Notes: a model not told the origin generated them from the sequence alone. Shown: positions 27,207 to 36,741, numbered from the stretch's first letter. The stretch is 61,285 bases of DNA from Acinetobacter lwoffii (GCF_024129355.1 NZ_JAMXXP010000017.1:1-61285), one strand, 5' to 3'. Program-made: numbers and translations.

Positions 27207-28490
27207 TTATTTTGGTGCCCAAGCCGGTTCACGGACTTCGCCCGTTTCACTTGGTAAATTCATACGGAAGCGGCCATCCAGCGACATGATCGATAAAAGT
27301 CCGCGTGCACCTTCACGGGTGGCATAGACCACCATCTGGCCATTTGGTGAGAAGCTCGGCGATTCGTCCAGCGTCGTTGGCGTCAGAATATTATTCACAC
27401 CAGAGTTCATATCTTGAACCGCAACTCGATAGTTACTGCCGCTTGGACGATGAACTAATGCAAGTTTTTTACCATCTGCGCTTAGCGTACCGCGTGCGTT
27501 GAATGCTCCACGGAAGGTCAAGCGTTTATTGCTACTTGATTCAAGATCATGGCGGTAAATTTGTGGAGAACCGCCACGGTCAGAAGTGAAAATAAAAGAT
27601 TTTCCATCTGGCGAATAACGTGCTTCAGTATCAATGGCACTGTCATTGGTCATACGTTGTAGTTGACGCGTTTCCAGATTCATCTGGTAGATTTCTGGAT
27701 TGCCGTGCATAGAGGCAGTAAACAGCATGCTCTTGCCATCTGGAGAGAAGCTCGGCGCGCCATTCAAACCGCGGAAGCTGGCCAGTTTTTCACGTTGACC
27801 TGTGGCCAGATCCTGTACATAAATAGCCGGACGTTTGGTTTCGAACGACACATAAGCGATTTTTTTGGCGTCTGGTGTCCATGCCGGAGAAAGGATCGGA
27901 TCACGTGAGGTCAAAATAGTCTTTGGCTGTTCGCCATCGGTGTCGGCAATCTGCAAGGTATAGCGTTGTTCCGGCGTAGCAGGATTACGCAGCACATAGG
28001 CAATACGTCCGCTAAAGTCACCCGGAATACCGGTCAATGCCTGATAGATGGCATCACTGATCATATGCGCTGCCTGACGGGTGCGTGAGGCTGGAACAGT
28101 CAGCAATTCATTTAATAGATATTGTTTTTTTTCGACATCATAAAGCTGATATTGGATTTCAAAAGAACCATCGGCTGTGGTCTTGGATGAACCGGTGACT
28201 ACATAGGGAACACCAGCCGATGCCCAAGCTTCTGCATTCGGATTATTCAATGTCGCTGTTGCAGGCAGGTTTTTTGAAGCACTGGTAAAGCGGCCAGAAC
28301 GATTCAGGTCATTTTCCACAATAGGATAAATGCTCTGATCTTGGCTGAAAGGTACAACGGCAATTTTAGGTGCTGCTTCAGGTGCTTTGGTAATTTCCAG
28401 ATGCAATTGGGCATAGGACTGGGTTGCCAATACAGGGCTTAAAGCGCTAATGATTGCGAGGCAGAGTAGATGTTTGCGAGTCTTTTCCAT
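27207..28490 (-). CDS. tolB: Tol-Pal system translocation protein TolB
   Basis: Periplasmic beta-propeller of the Tol-Pal system, about 427 residues. A signal peptide (cleavage near QSYAQ) precedes the N-terminal domain with the TolA-binding region (LEITKAPEAAPKIAVVPFSQD). Six beta-propeller blades follow, with repeated SPDGK, PAWTPDAKKIAYVSFE, PSFSPDGKSMLFTA and YSPDGKSFIFTSDRG motifs. Separated from tolA by a terminator and about 200 bp, so it probably has its own promoter and forms a tolB-pal unit. Two adjacent ATGs (28493, 28490) are possible starts. Confidence 0.96.
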   Translation of the reverse strand: MEKTRKHLLCLAIISALSPVLATQSYAQLHLEITKAPEAAPKIAVVPFSQDQSIYPIVENDLNRSGRFTSASKNLPATATLNNPNAEAWASAGVPYVVTGSSKTTADGSFEIQYQLYDVEKKQYLLNELLTVPASRTRQAAHMISDAIYQALTGIPGDFSGRIAYVLRNPATPEQRYTLQIADTDGEQPKTILTSRDPILSPAWTPDAKKIAYVSFETKRPAIYVQDLATGQREKLASFRGLNGAPSFSPDGKSMLFTASMHGNPEIYQMNLETRQLQRMTNDSAIDTEARYSPDGKSFIFTSDRGGSPQIYRHDLESSSNKRLTFRGAFNARGTLSADGKKLALVHRPSGSNYRVAVQDMNSGVNNILTPTTLDESPSFSPNGQMVVYATREGARGLLSIMSLDGRFRMNLPSETGEVREPAWAPK

Positions 28491-28650
28491 CATTCGTTAT
28501 TTACTCAAATCAACGGATTTATTGTATAGGTGCTTGGGCTACATCATCGCATGGATTTAATAGAATAAAACCATGAATTTATGACCAAACTGTTATGACA
28601 CTGTGAAAAGTGAATATTATTTAATCAATTTAAAGTGAAGTTTAGCTTAA

Positions 28651-28692
28651 AAAATAAAAGCCATCACAACATTATTATGTGATGGCTCCGTT
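28651..28692 (-). terminator. Terminator after tolA
   Basis: GCCATCACA / TGTGATGGC (28660-28668 with 28678-28686), and on the minus strand a T-rich tract follows the stem. It separates the ybgC-tolQRA unit from tolB-pal. Confidence 0.85.
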
Positions 28693-28693
28693 T

Positions 28694-29989
28694 TTATTGT
28701 GCAGTAAAGGTTGAGGTAAAGCTTCGTGCTTCACGGCGTGCATCTGGATCGGAAGGCATTGGATAAGGTGCAGCAGCACGGACTGCAGCTTCTACACTGG
28801 CTTTCATGTCTGAATCACTTGAATTCACAATGACCGAGACCACACCGCCATTATCATTCAGGGTTACACGTGCAGTCGCACGCTGGCCTGATGATCCGAC
28901 TGGTATATCCCAGGCGCGTTTGATTTTGTTTTCAAAATCGCGCTTCGCAGTGGATGCAATCCGTTTTGATTCCGCTTTTTTCTGTGCAGCTTCTTCAGCA
29001 GCCTGTTTAGCGGCTGAAGCTTTGGCCTCTGCATCAGCTCTGGCTTTTGCTTCGGCATCTGCTTTGCGCTTGGCGTCTGCATCCGCTTTTGCCTTAGCGT
29101 CGGCATCTGCCTTGCGTTTGGCATCAGCGTCGGCTTTTGCTTTAGCAGCCGCATCCGCTTTGGCTTTCGCATCAGTGTCCGCTTTGCGTTTTGCCGCTGC
29201 ATCATTTTTAGCCTTAGCTGCCGCGTCTGCTTTGGCTTTAGCCGCTGCATCGGCTTTAGCTTTCGCATCCGCATCTGCTTTACGTTTCGCCGCTGCATCA
29301 TTATTGGCTTTTGCTGCCGCATCTGCCTTTGCTTTAGCAGCAGCTTCAGCCTTACGTTTGGCATCAGCCTCTGCTTTGGCTTTTGTTGCAGCATCCGCTT
29401 TTTGCTTGGCAGCTAAGTCAGCTTTTTTCTGTGCTTCCAGTTTGGCTTTTTGAGCAGCATCGGCTTTGCGTTGTGCATTCAGTTCAGCTTGGCGTGCAGC
29501 TTCGGCTTCCGCCTTGGATTTTTGCGCTGCATCCGCTTTGGCTTTGGCTGCTGCCTGTTTGGCCTGTTCAGCGGCTTGGGCACGTTTTGCTGCTTCCGCT
29601 GCTTGCTGCGCAGCCTTGGCTTGTGCTGCCTCTGCCGCTTTTAGCTCCTGCTGCGCTTTTTGTGTATCGACTTTTGGCGGAGGTGGAGTCACAGGTACAG
29701 CAGGGGCAGCAGTTGGAATGACAGGAGCCGGTTCTATACTGGGTTCAGCAGTTTGGGTAATTTCTTCTGCGACGTTTTCATGTGCAGTTTCCTCAAATTC
29801 GGTTTCTTCGCGAGTCACCGGTTTAAGGTCTTCTGGCTTGATCAGAACGGTTTTGATCTGTTTTGGCGGTTCAGGAGGATTACTCATGCCCAGATAAAGT
29901 AAGCCCACCAAAGCCACTGCATGGATGCCGAGCGTAAATCCAATCGCAATTGCTTTTTTTTGAAAGGGCGGTTTCTGATAATTTTTCAT
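28694..29989 (-). CDS. tolA: Tol-Pal system protein TolA
   Basis: Trans-periplasmic energy-transducing protein, 431 residues. One N-terminal membrane helix (about 13-35) is followed by a Pro/Glu-rich segment with PPPPK (to about 107). A very long Ala/Lys/Asp repeat region (about 108-345, units such as AKADA and AKRKADA) should form an alpha-helical coiled rod. The C-terminal domain (about 350-431, with AWDIPVGSSGQRATARVTLND) is TonB-like. The rod is highly repetitive at DNA level, so assembly errors or length variation would occur here first. It is 3 bp downstream of tolR. Confidence 0.95.
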   Translation of the reverse strand: MKNYQKPPFQKKAIAIGFTLGIHAVALVGLLYLGMSNPPEPPKQIKTVLIKPEDLKPVTREETEFEETAHENVAEEITQTAEPSIEPAPVIPTAAPAVPVTPPPPKVDTQKAQQELKAAEAAQAKAAQQAAEAAKRAQAAEQAKQAAAKAKADAAQKSKAEAEAARQAELNAQRKADAAQKAKLEAQKKADLAAKQKADAATKAKAEADAKRKAEAAAKAKADAAAKANNDAAAKRKADADAKAKADAAAKAKADAAAKAKNDAAAKRKADTDAKAKADAAAKAKADADAKRKADADAKAKADADAKRKADAEAKARADAEAKASAAKQAAEEAAQKKAESKRIASTAKRDFENKIKRAWDIPVGSSGQRATARVTLNDNGGVVSVIVNSSDSDMKASVEAAVRAAAPYPMPSDPDARREARSFTSTFTAQ

Positions 29990-29992
29990 ACT

Positions 29993-30442
29993 TTATTCTA
30001 GGGGTTTGGTCAGTAAACCGACTTGAGAAAGGCCAGCATCCTGCAGGCTGGACATCAAGGCCATGACATCGCCATAAGGACGGGTATTGTGGCCATTGAT
30101 CACGACATTGAGCACCTTGTTGTCATTTTGCGCCTGGGTTTGGGCATCAACCAGAGTACGCGTCAATTCTTCCAGTGTGACTGGACCAGTCGCCTGATTT
30201 TTATATTCTAGATAATATGAACCATCTTCTTTGAGTGTGACAATGGTCGGGGCATCCTTGGATTCGATCGGCAATCCATTGGCCTGAGGCAAGTCAACCT
30301 TGATGCCGCTGGTAATCATCGGGGCAGTGACCATAAAGATCACCAGCAGTACCAGCATGACATCGATATATGGTACGACATTCATATCACTTTTCAGTGG
30401 CTTTTTAATACGCTGAAAGCGTCCTGAACCTTGAATCGCCAT
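29993..30442 (-). CDS. tolR: Tol-Pal system protein TolR
   Basis: Inner-membrane protein of the TolQR ion channel, 149 residues, ExbD-like. The membrane segment carries the conserved proton-path Asp in YIDVMLVLLVIFMVTAPM near residue 27. A periplasmic domain follows with VDLPQANGLPIES and VVINGHNTRPYGDVMALMSSLQ. Its ATG overlaps the tolQ stop by one base (TAATG), indicating coupling. Confidence 0.95.
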   Translation of the reverse strand: MAIQGSGRFQRIKKPLKSDMNVVPYIDVMLVLLVIFMVTAPMITSGIKVDLPQANGLPIESKDAPTIVTLKEDGSYYLEYKNQATGPVTLEELTRTLVDAQTQAQNDNKVLNVVINGHNTRPYGDVMALMSSLQDAGLSQVGLLTKPLE

Positions 30443-31140
30443 TAGTCTTTGTCCTGAGTTACGCCCACAGACTGACGTTGCAATAGCGCCACCATTTCTT
30501 CGGCAAATAGTGCACGGTCAGAGTAGACCGTTTCACCTTTGGCTGTGAAATGGTTAAAGGCCAATACTGCTGGAATAGCTGCGAACAGACCGATCGCCGT
30601 TGCAATTAGTGCTTCTGCAATACCGGGTGCGACTGTCGCCAAAGTCACCTGATCGACATCTGCCAGACCAATAAAGGCATTCATAATGCCCCAGACTGTA
30701 CCGAACAGACCGACATAAGGTGCAACCGAACCAATACTTGCCAACGCACCCAGACCTTGTTCCAGATGACCTTGGTCACGGCTTAAACCGACACGCAGAA
30801 TACGTTCTGTCCCTTCAATCGACTGGGCAGTCGGCGCATGGCGTTTTTTCAGTTTTAGAAACTCGCCCAGACCCTGATAGAAAATATCTTCAAGACCAGT
30901 GCGTTTGGAGTTGAGTTGTGCATTGTTATACAGGGTATTCAGCTCAGCACCAGACCAGAAGATTTTCTGGAAATGTTCATCATCGGCCTGGGCTTTTTTA
31001 TAACTCATATAGAGCCTGGCAATCAGATACCAGCTATATATTGAGGCTAACAGGAGAGAAAGCATCACCAGTTGTACGACAGGGCTTGCTTGTAAAATAA
31101 GATCTGAAACTTGAAGAGATGATTCTAACTGAGTCGCCAT
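30442..31140 (-). CDS. tolQ: Tol-Pal system protein TolQ
   Basis: Inner-membrane channel subunit, about 232 residues, ExbB/MotA family. Three membrane helices lie near residues 20-42, 135-160 (GALASIGSVAPYVGLFGTVWG) and 170-195 (APGIAEALIATAIGLFAAIPAVLAFNHF), with the conserved Thr and Pro positions. It works with TolR to use the proton motive force and drive TolA. I start at the ATG at 31140; an in-frame TTG at 31158 would add six residues. Confidence 0.95.
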   Translation of the reverse strand: MATQLESSLQVSDLILQASPVVQLVMLSLLLASIYSWYLIARLYMSYKKAQADDEHFQKIFWSGAELNTLYNNAQLNSKRTGLEDIFYQGLGEFLKLKKRHAPTAQSIEGTERILRVGLSRDQGHLEQGLGALASIGSVAPYVGLFGTVWGIMNAFIGLADVDQVTLATVAPGIAEALIATAIGLFAAIPAVLAFNHFTAKGETVYSDRALFAEEMVALLQRQSVGVTQDKD

Positions 31141-31167
31141 AGTTGTTACGTGTGCCAATAAATTTTT

Positions 31168-31575
31168 TTAGTCTTGTTCCAATTCTTTTTGAATTAGTTC
31201 GCGGATTTCATCCGGGAGTCGACGTGGTCGCATCTCTGCACTGATACATGCCAACTCAACCTCACCTGATGCAAGCATGATTTCACCACGATAAATATTT
31301 TGTTGCAATACAAATGATGAAGCTTTACATGAAATGACACGTGCCGTAACAGTAATTAAATCATCCATCAGGATCGGACGCATGTATTTGACATTAATTT
31401 TATGCACCACAAAATTGTAGTCTGTCTGATGCCAGTAATGGCTCACTCCAGCGGCACGTAACCATTCGGTACGGGTACGTTCCATATAGCGAATATGATT
31501 GGCGTGATAGACAATGCCACCCGCATCAGTATCTTCAATATAAACGCGGATATTGAATTCAAAGTGATTCGCCAT
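31168..31575 (-). CDS. ybgC: Tol-Pal-associated acyl-CoA thioesterase YbgC
   Basis: Hotdog-fold thioesterase of about 135 residues that hydrolyses short-chain acyl-CoA or interacts with phospholipid synthesis enzymes. The catalytic Asp is in IEDTDAGGIVYHANHIRYMERTRTEWL. The start is at 31575; an upstream in-frame ATG at 31716 would add 47 residues without family match. It is the first gene of the tol cluster and is followed 27 bp later by tolQ, the arrangement known in E. coli. Confidence 0.93.
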   Translation of the reverse strand: MANHFEFNIRVYIEDTDAGGIVYHANHIRYMERTRTEWLRAAGVSHYWHQTDYNFVVHKINVKYMRPILMDDLITVTARVISCKASSFVLQQNIYRGEIMLASGEVELACISAEMRPRRLPDEIRELIQKELEQD

Positions 31576-31794
31576 AGTTTTGTTCCATGCAGATTTTCGA
31601 AATTTTTGCTTGTTTTTAGATGCAGGAAAGGGATTAGAGTTTGCCGGATTCCTGCCAACAGTCAAGCAATTTAGCGGTTCAAAGTTTAGCATTGTGAGTC
31701 TTGAGACCAATGGCACAAGGTGTCAAATCTGGAGAGAAGTCACTAAGATGAAGTACTAAGCGCTTAACAGCTCATTTATAAAACAGCAGCAGAT

Positions 31795-31833
31795 ACTAAA
31801 ATGCGCGAGTCCTTGGAGCCGCGCATTTTTAGT
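31795..31833 (-). terminator. Terminator after the M20 amidohydrolase
   Basis: AAAATGCGCG / CGCGCATTTT (10 pairs) with a 12-14 base loop containing TCCTTGGA at about 31799-31830. T-rich tract on the minus strand follows the stem. Confidence 0.8.
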
Positions 31834-31842
31834 AATAGAAGA

Positions 31843-33192
31843 TTAGCCTTTATTTTTCTGTTTCCAGTTGGCCTGAACCTGCTCAGCTACTTTTGGATAG
31901 TCCAGAATAAAACGGACATGGCTTTCGACACCGGTTTTCAAGGTCGCATCATCGACAATGAAATTCGGGTTGTGATTCGGTGCGGCTTTTGCCGGATCCT
32001 GATCTGCTGGTGTGGCACCAACAAAAACGAAGAGCGATGGCATGAGCTGGCCATAATAAGCAAAATCTTCACTGGCGCTGGCATTGTTGTCTAAAACATG
32101 CAATTTATCTTCACCATGCACGCTCGCCAAGGTTGGGCGCATCAATTCAGTCAAGGTTTTATCATTGGTGGTCACTGGTGCATAAGGTGCAATTTCGACT
32201 TTCACCTTAACGTCATTGGCTGCGGCATTGTGTTCCAGCATTTTCGGCAAGTCTTTTAAAATGCCCTGACGTACATCTTCACTATTGGAACGAATAGTCC
32301 CGACCATATTGACCTGATCTGGAATGACGTTACCGGTAGTGCCGCCCTGAATACTGCCAATACTGACCACACCCATCCCTTTGGTCAGGTCGGCTTTACG
32401 GCTGATCAGGCTTTGTAAATTGGTCACCATCTGGGCAGAGGCATAAATCGGGTCTTTACCTGCCCAAGGCATGGAGCCATGTACCTGACTGCCATTCACC
32501 TGAATACGTAAATGATCGGCACTATTCAAAATCGCACCATCTTTGTAGAAGATATTGCCGCTTGGCATGCCTGCCATGACATGCATCCCGAAAATCACTT
32601 CAGGTTTTGGATTTTTTAAGGCACCGTCGGCAATCATTTTACGTGAGCCAATCTGATCGCCATGAGTGAAGTTATCAATATCTGCACCGCCTTCTTCAGC
32701 CGGCTGGAATACAAATACCACTGTCCCCGCAATTTTATCTTTATTGGCGGCCAGAACTTTGGCTGCACCTAATAACATCGCAGTATGTGCATCATGACCA
32801 CAGGCATGCATCACATAAGATTCTTTGCCTTGATAAATGGCTTTTTGTTTGCTGGCGAAAGGCACGGGTGCAGTTTCCTTAATTGGCAAGGCATCCATAT
32901 CTGCGCGTAAGGCCATCACGGGGCCGGGCTTTGCACCTTTTAATACACCGATTACACCAGTTTTGGCATAGCCTTTACGTACTTCAATGCCGTAGGATTT
33001 TAATTCTTTTTGGACCAGCTCCGAGGTTTTGAATTCCATGTTGCCCAGTTCAGGATGCTGGTGAATATGCTGGCGTAATTTGATGGTGTGTGCTTCAGCA
33101 GCTTGTACAGAATCATCAATCCAGTCGGCCAGGCTGAGCTGGCTACAGAAAAGAAGAGGAAGACAAAGGGATATCTGCTTATACATATTCAT
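31843..33192 (-). CDS. Secreted M20-family amidohydrolase
   Basis: Zinc-dependent hydrolase of the M20D (hippurate hydrolase/IAA-amino acid hydrolase-like) group, 449 residues with a signal peptide (cleavage near SLA/D). Metal and catalytic motifs are HQHPELGNMEF, LRADMDALPI, MHACGHDAHTAMLLGAA and VFQPAEEGG. A second domain follows (about residues 200-310), then ASEDFAYYG near the C-terminus with the conserved SEDF motif. Substrates are likely N-acyl or carbamoyl amino acids, but cannot be specified. Divergent from the formamidase-like gene across about 363 bp. Confidence 0.9.
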   Translation of the reverse strand: MNMYKQISLCLPLLFCSQLSLADWIDDSVQAAEAHTIKLRQHIHQHPELGNMEFKTSELVQKELKSYGIEVRKGYAKTGVIGVLKGAKPGPVMALRADMDALPIKETAPVPFASKQKAIYQGKESYVMHACGHDAHTAMLLGAAKVLAANKDKIAGTVVFVFQPAEEGGADIDNFTHGDQIGSRKMIADGALKNPKPEVIFGMHVMAGMPSGNIFYKDGAILNSADHLRIQVNGSQVHGSMPWAGKDPIYASAQMVTNLQSLISRKADLTKGMGVVSIGSIQGGTTGNVIPDQVNMVGTIRSNSEDVRQGILKDLPKMLEHNAAANDVKVKVEIAPYAPVTTNDKTLTELMRPTLASVHGEDKLHVLDNNASASEDFAYYGQLMPSLFVFVGATPADQDPAKAAPNHNPNFIVDDATLKTGVESHVRFILDYPKVAEQVQANWKQKNKG

Positions 33193-33555
33193 ACTTCGGG
33201 AGAACCTTAAGAATTTGAAATGGTTAAAGTGATTCTTTAGGATGGCATATTGATCTAAGTTCGACCAAAACTCTCTAAGTATTTTTTGATACTTTAAAGG
33301 TATTCTGGGTGTTAATATCTGTTCTCAAAGAGCTTTATTTGTTCTTTTACATTGTAAGAATATGTATCTAAATTGATTTTTTATATTTATAAGGTATGAA
33401 AATTATAAAAATTTCAGGCTAAAAAGGGATAAAAACGATTACCTCTATATCAATAATCTGAATGAAGTGAAGATTTTTTAAACCTCTTAAACTTATTTTG
33501 GCACTTAGATTGCATTCACTCTTTCGTAATATTTTTTATGACGGAAATTGAACAC
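33193..33555. other. Shared upstream region of two divergent amidases
   Basis: 363 bp of AT-rich DNA between divergent secreted hydrolase genes. TTGGCA near 33500 and TAATAT near 33527 are possible promoter elements for the plus gene but the spacing is wrong by several bases. No clear inverted repeat or open reading frame was found. Confidence 0.35.
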
Positions 33556-34785
33556 ATGTTAAAACCTTTGGCTTTATCTCTGGCAGTAGCTTCAAGCTTA
33601 AGTTTTATTTCGACAAGCCTATGGGCTGAAGACTTTAAGATACTGAAACAGCTGGAAAATAAACCGACATTACTCAAAAGTGGTGAATATAAAGGTCATT
33701 ATTATGTGCCGAGTACCTTAAATACGATTACTTGGGGTTATCTGCCAAATAAAGATGCAAAACCTGTCTTGACTGTCCCTTCAGGTAGCACAGTTACTTT
33801 CGATACAGTTTCGCATGAAGGGCTGCTGGAAGATCAAGGCCGCAATGCAGAGAAATATTTCACATCAAAAGGCGTCAAGCCTGAGCATGTATTGGATGAA
33901 GCCAAGCTGATCACGAATTCCAAATTGAAACATGATTTCCATAAAGATGGACCACACATTATTACCGGGCCTGTCTATGTAGAAGGGGCAATGCCGGGCG
34001 ATATTCTAAAGGTGGAGATTTTAAAAGTTGAACCGCGTGTACCTTATGGCGTGATTTCAAACCGTCATGGCAAAGGCACCTTACCCGAATTCCCGAAACG
34101 TCAGAAACATGAGCATGCATCTCCAGCCAATCCTGATGCTTATGGCAACGTGTCCATTTTTACCCCCATTGAGAAAAATGCGGATGGTGTATGGGAAGGC
34201 GTTTTAAAAACTGAATCTGGTAAAGCGATTCGTTTCCCGCTGAATCCGTTTATGGGCACGATGGGCGTTGCACCAAATACCAGTGAGCCTGTGCACTCTG
34301 TGCCACCATCATTTTATGGCGGGAATATCGACATCAATGAATTAGGAGCAGGGGCTACGGCCTATTATCCTGTACAGGTGCCAGGTGCTTTGTTCTATAC
34401 AGGTGATAGTCACTTTGTACAAGGTGATGGTGAGGTGGCTTTAACTGCCTTGGAAGGTTCGGCACGTGCGACTTTAAAATTCACTTTACTTAAATCTGGC
34501 AAGGATAAAATTCCAGGTGCAGAGATTAAACAGCCGCTGGCTGAAAATGCTGAATTCTGGATTACGCCGGGTCTGGATGAAGACTTAGATGAAGCCATGC
34601 GTAAATCCACCCGTGAAGCGATCCGTTTTCTGGTCAATGAATATGGCATTTCTGAAGAAATTGCCTATGCCTACTTAAGTGCTGCCACTGACTTTGAAGT
34701 ATCGCAAGTGGTGGATAAAACTAAAGGGATTCACGCCATGATTCGTAAAGCGGACTTTAAGGAATTTAAAAAAGAAGAGAAGTAA
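33556..34785 (+). CDS. Acetamidase/formamidase family protein, exported
   Basis: FmdA/AmdA-type amidase, about 409 residues, which hydrolyses short amides. A signal peptide (cleavage near SLWA/E) is unusual, because most members are cytoplasmic. Family motifs include TFDTVSHEG, KDGPHIITGPVYVEGAMPGDILKVEIL, NPFMGTMGVAP, PSFYGGNIDINELGAGATAYYPV and FYTGDSHFVQGDGEVALTALE. The extra tail (residues about 360-409) ends in KEFKKEEK. Start at 33556, with a GGA ten bases upstream; a further in-frame ATG at 33538 is possible. Terminator follows at 34816. Confidence 0.88.
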   Translation: MLKPLALSLAVASSLSFISTSLWAEDFKILKQLENKPTLLKSGEYKGHYYVPSTLNTITWGYLPNKDAKPVLTVPSGSTVTFDTVSHEGLLEDQGRNAEKYFTSKGVKPEHVLDEAKLITNSKLKHDFHKDGPHIITGPVYVEGAMPGDILKVEILKVEPRVPYGVISNRHGKGTLPEFPKRQKHEHASPANPDAYGNVSIFTPIEKNADGVWEGVLKTESGKAIRFPLNPFMGTMGVAPNTSEPVHSVPPSFYGGNIDINELGAGATAYYPVQVPGALFYTGDSHFVQGDGEVALTALEGSARATLKFTLLKSGKDKIPGAEIKQPLAENAEFWITPGLDEDLDEAMRKSTREAIRFLVNEYGISEEIAYAYLSAATDFEVSQVVDKTKGIHAMIRKADFKEFKKEEK

Positions 34786-34812
34786 TTTTTTATTTAGTTT
34801 TTTGTTTTGTGC

Positions 34813-34856
34813 TTTTGCCAACTGATTCAGGCATGGTCAGTTGGCTTTTTCTTTTG
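34813..34856 (+). terminator. Terminator after the acetamidase/formamidase gene
   Basis: GCCAACTGA (34817-34825) / TCAGTTGGC (34837-34845), loop 11 bases, then TTTTTCTTTT. Confidence 0.9.
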
Positions 34857-34910
34857 TGATACTTTGAAAATGTTTAGAATGTTGATAATAAAAATTCATT
34901 TAAGTTAAAA

Positions 34911-35703
34911 GGGGGGGGTGTGGCAGAGCAGAATAATAATGAAGTGATGATTCAGCTTCCGTGGACAGTGCCACAACAACCTTTAGTACAAACTACAAGT
35001 ATGGTCGAAAATCCAAATAAGAAAATGGAACTTAATCTCACTCATTCGACAGATACAACAGCAATATCATCTTTCGCTTTATCCGTAATTATCGCTTTAA
35101 TTTTTAGGAAGTTTAGCGACTTGGCTAGCTTATTGGTATGGACGGAAAAGTTTTGATTTAACTAAGCAATCCTTTGATTCTTTAATTGAACAAATTAAAA
35201 GTTCCGAGAAAATTACTTTGACTACTAATCAAGAGTTGATAAAAAGCCAAGAGAGCCAAAAAAAATTTGAATTATCATTTCAAAGAAAAGAGGCAGACAG
35301 AGCTGAATTTAGGAAGCTTTCCTTTGAATATATTAGTACAGTGAAACTGACTTTAAAATTTCTACTTATAAAGTTGTCTAATATTGAAGATGAATCGTGG
35401 GCATATTTAGTAGAAAATAGTTATGATAAATTCTTTGACACTTTCAATGAGCAATTGGATGAAGATTTTAATAAGCTTGGCGCGATTTCGTTACATTTGT
35501 TTTTGATTTTAAATAATAAGAGCAAAAATCACTATCAATTTAGTGAAAAAATAGAGCTTATTAATCGTCTAGTGCTTTCTATTTTATCCACTCTTGAAAG
35601 TAAAGCGGAAACCAAAGAAAAAACAGAAGATCTAGCAAAGAAAATAAATGATTTGCTTATTTTTATGACCGAAATTATACATTCCGATGAATCCTTTAAT
35701 TAA
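34911..35703 (+). pseudogene. Frameshifted AT-rich orphan gene (membrane protein with long cytoplasmic helical part)
   Basis: I do not recognise the product. A GTG start at 34920 follows an eight-G run (34911-34918) and opens a frame that stops at 35156. A second open frame covers the rest to 35703 in another register. Deleting one T from the TTTTT at 35101-35105 joins them into one protein of about 260 residues. In that joined protein a polar N-terminus is followed by a membrane helix (SFALSVIIALILGSLATWLAYWYG) and a long Lys/Glu/Gln-rich helical region with a KSQESQKKFELSF coiled-coil look. The neat join strongly suggests one original gene. A sequencing error, a recent null mutation or tract-length variation are all possible. 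Base composition is lower in GC than its neighbours, so transfer is likely. Confidence 0.65.
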
Positions 35704-35731
35704 GTAAAAAGCAGCCTAAGCTGCTTTTTTA
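35704..35731. terminator. Bidirectional terminator between the frameshifted gene and ruvB
   Basis: AAAAAGCAGC / GCTGCTTTTTT with a CTAA-type loop at 35706-35730. Confidence 0.92.
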
Positions 35732-35733
35732 AA

Positions 35734-36741
35734 TCACTTATCTTTCGGTTCAGGCGGTGCCATCCCAAACTGCAAATACGCCATATTGGTGGCAATACGA
35801 CCACGTGCAGTTCGCATTACATAACCTTGCTGAATCAGGTAAGGCTCAATGACATCCTCCAACGTACCAGAATCTTCTGCCATGGCTGCTGCCAAGGCTT
35901 CTACGCCAGCAGGACCACCATCAAAACGCTCAAGCAACATTGATAAATAACGGCGGTCGAGTGTATCTAAACCATCTTTATCGACTTTGAGCATGTCCAA
36001 AGCACGTTGGGCCATATCCTGATTGATCTCACCGGTACCTTTGACCTGAGCATAGTCACGCACACGACGCAATAAACGGTTAGCAATACGTGGTGTACCT
36101 CGTGAGCGACGGGCAATTTCTTTTGCGCCATCTCCCGTCATAGGTACATCCATCAAATTGGCTGAACGTTTGACAATATGGGTTAAATCTTCAACCGAAT
36201 AAAACTCTAAACGTTGCACGATTCCGAAACGGTCACGCAGCGGAGAGGTGAGTAGACCTGCACGTGTGGTTGCTGCAACAAGCGTAAATGGCGGTAAATC
36301 CAGTTTAATCGAGCGCGCAGCCGGGCCTTCACCAATCATGATGTCGAGCTGATAATCTTCCATTGCCGGATACAGGATTTCTTCAATCACGGGTGAAAGA
36401 CGGTGAATCTCGTCAATAAACAGGACATCACCTTCTTCCAGATTGGTTAGCATCGCGGCTAAGTCGCCGGCACGTTCCAGAACCGGACCAGAAGTTGACT
36501 TAAGATTGCCACCCATTTCTCGGGCAATAATATTGGCCAACGTGGTTTTACCCAGACCTGGGGGGCCAAAAATCAAGGTGTGATCGAGGGCTTCTTCACG
36601 GCCGCGGGCTGCACCAATGAAAATTTCCATCTGCTCACGAACCACGGGTTGACCGATATAGTCATCTAGGGAAGTCGGGCGAATGGCACGATCGAAGTGA
36701 TCTTCGGGTTTTTCAGAACCACTGATGAGACGGTCTTGCAT
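35734..36741 (-). CDS. ruvB: Holliday junction branch migration ATPase RuvB
   Basis: AAA+ motor of the RuvAB complex that drives branch migration during recombinational repair, 335 residues. Walker A is GPPGLGKT (residues 59-66), with Walker B in [12 protein letters not shown] and sensor 1 in LVAATTRAG. The C-terminal winged helix carries the TARGRIAT motif. The ATG at 36741 gives the family N-terminus; a longer frame to 36801 has no match. Normally ruvA and ruvB are adjacent; here 335 bp of hairpin-rich non-coding DNA lies between them. Confidence 0.97.
   Translation of the reverse strand: MQDRLISGSEKPEDHFDRAIRPTSLDDYIGQPVVREQMEIFIGAARGREEALDHTLIFGPPGLGKTTLANIIAREMGGNLKSTSGPVLERAGDLAAMLTNLEEGDVLFIDEIHRLSPVIEEILYPAMEDYQLDIMIGEGPAARSIKLDLPPFTLVAATTRAGLLTSPLRDRFGIVQRLEFYSVEDLTHIVKRSANLMDVPMTGDGAKEIARRSRGTPRIANRLLRRVRDYAQVKGTGEINQDMAQRALDMLKVDKDGLDTLDRRYLSMLLERFDGGPAGVEALAAAMAEDSGTLEDVIEPYLIQQGYVMRTARGRIATNMAYLQFGMAPPEPKDK

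Noticed and set aside
28900..29650. CRISPR-like repetition
   Set aside because: The repeats are the codon-level repetition of the TolA rod, not direct repeats with unique spacers.
28806..29897. Long open frames opposite tolA, rich in Ala, Ser and Leu
   Set aside because: They mirror the Ala/Lys repeat codons of tolA; the tolA frame is the real one by family match and operon context.
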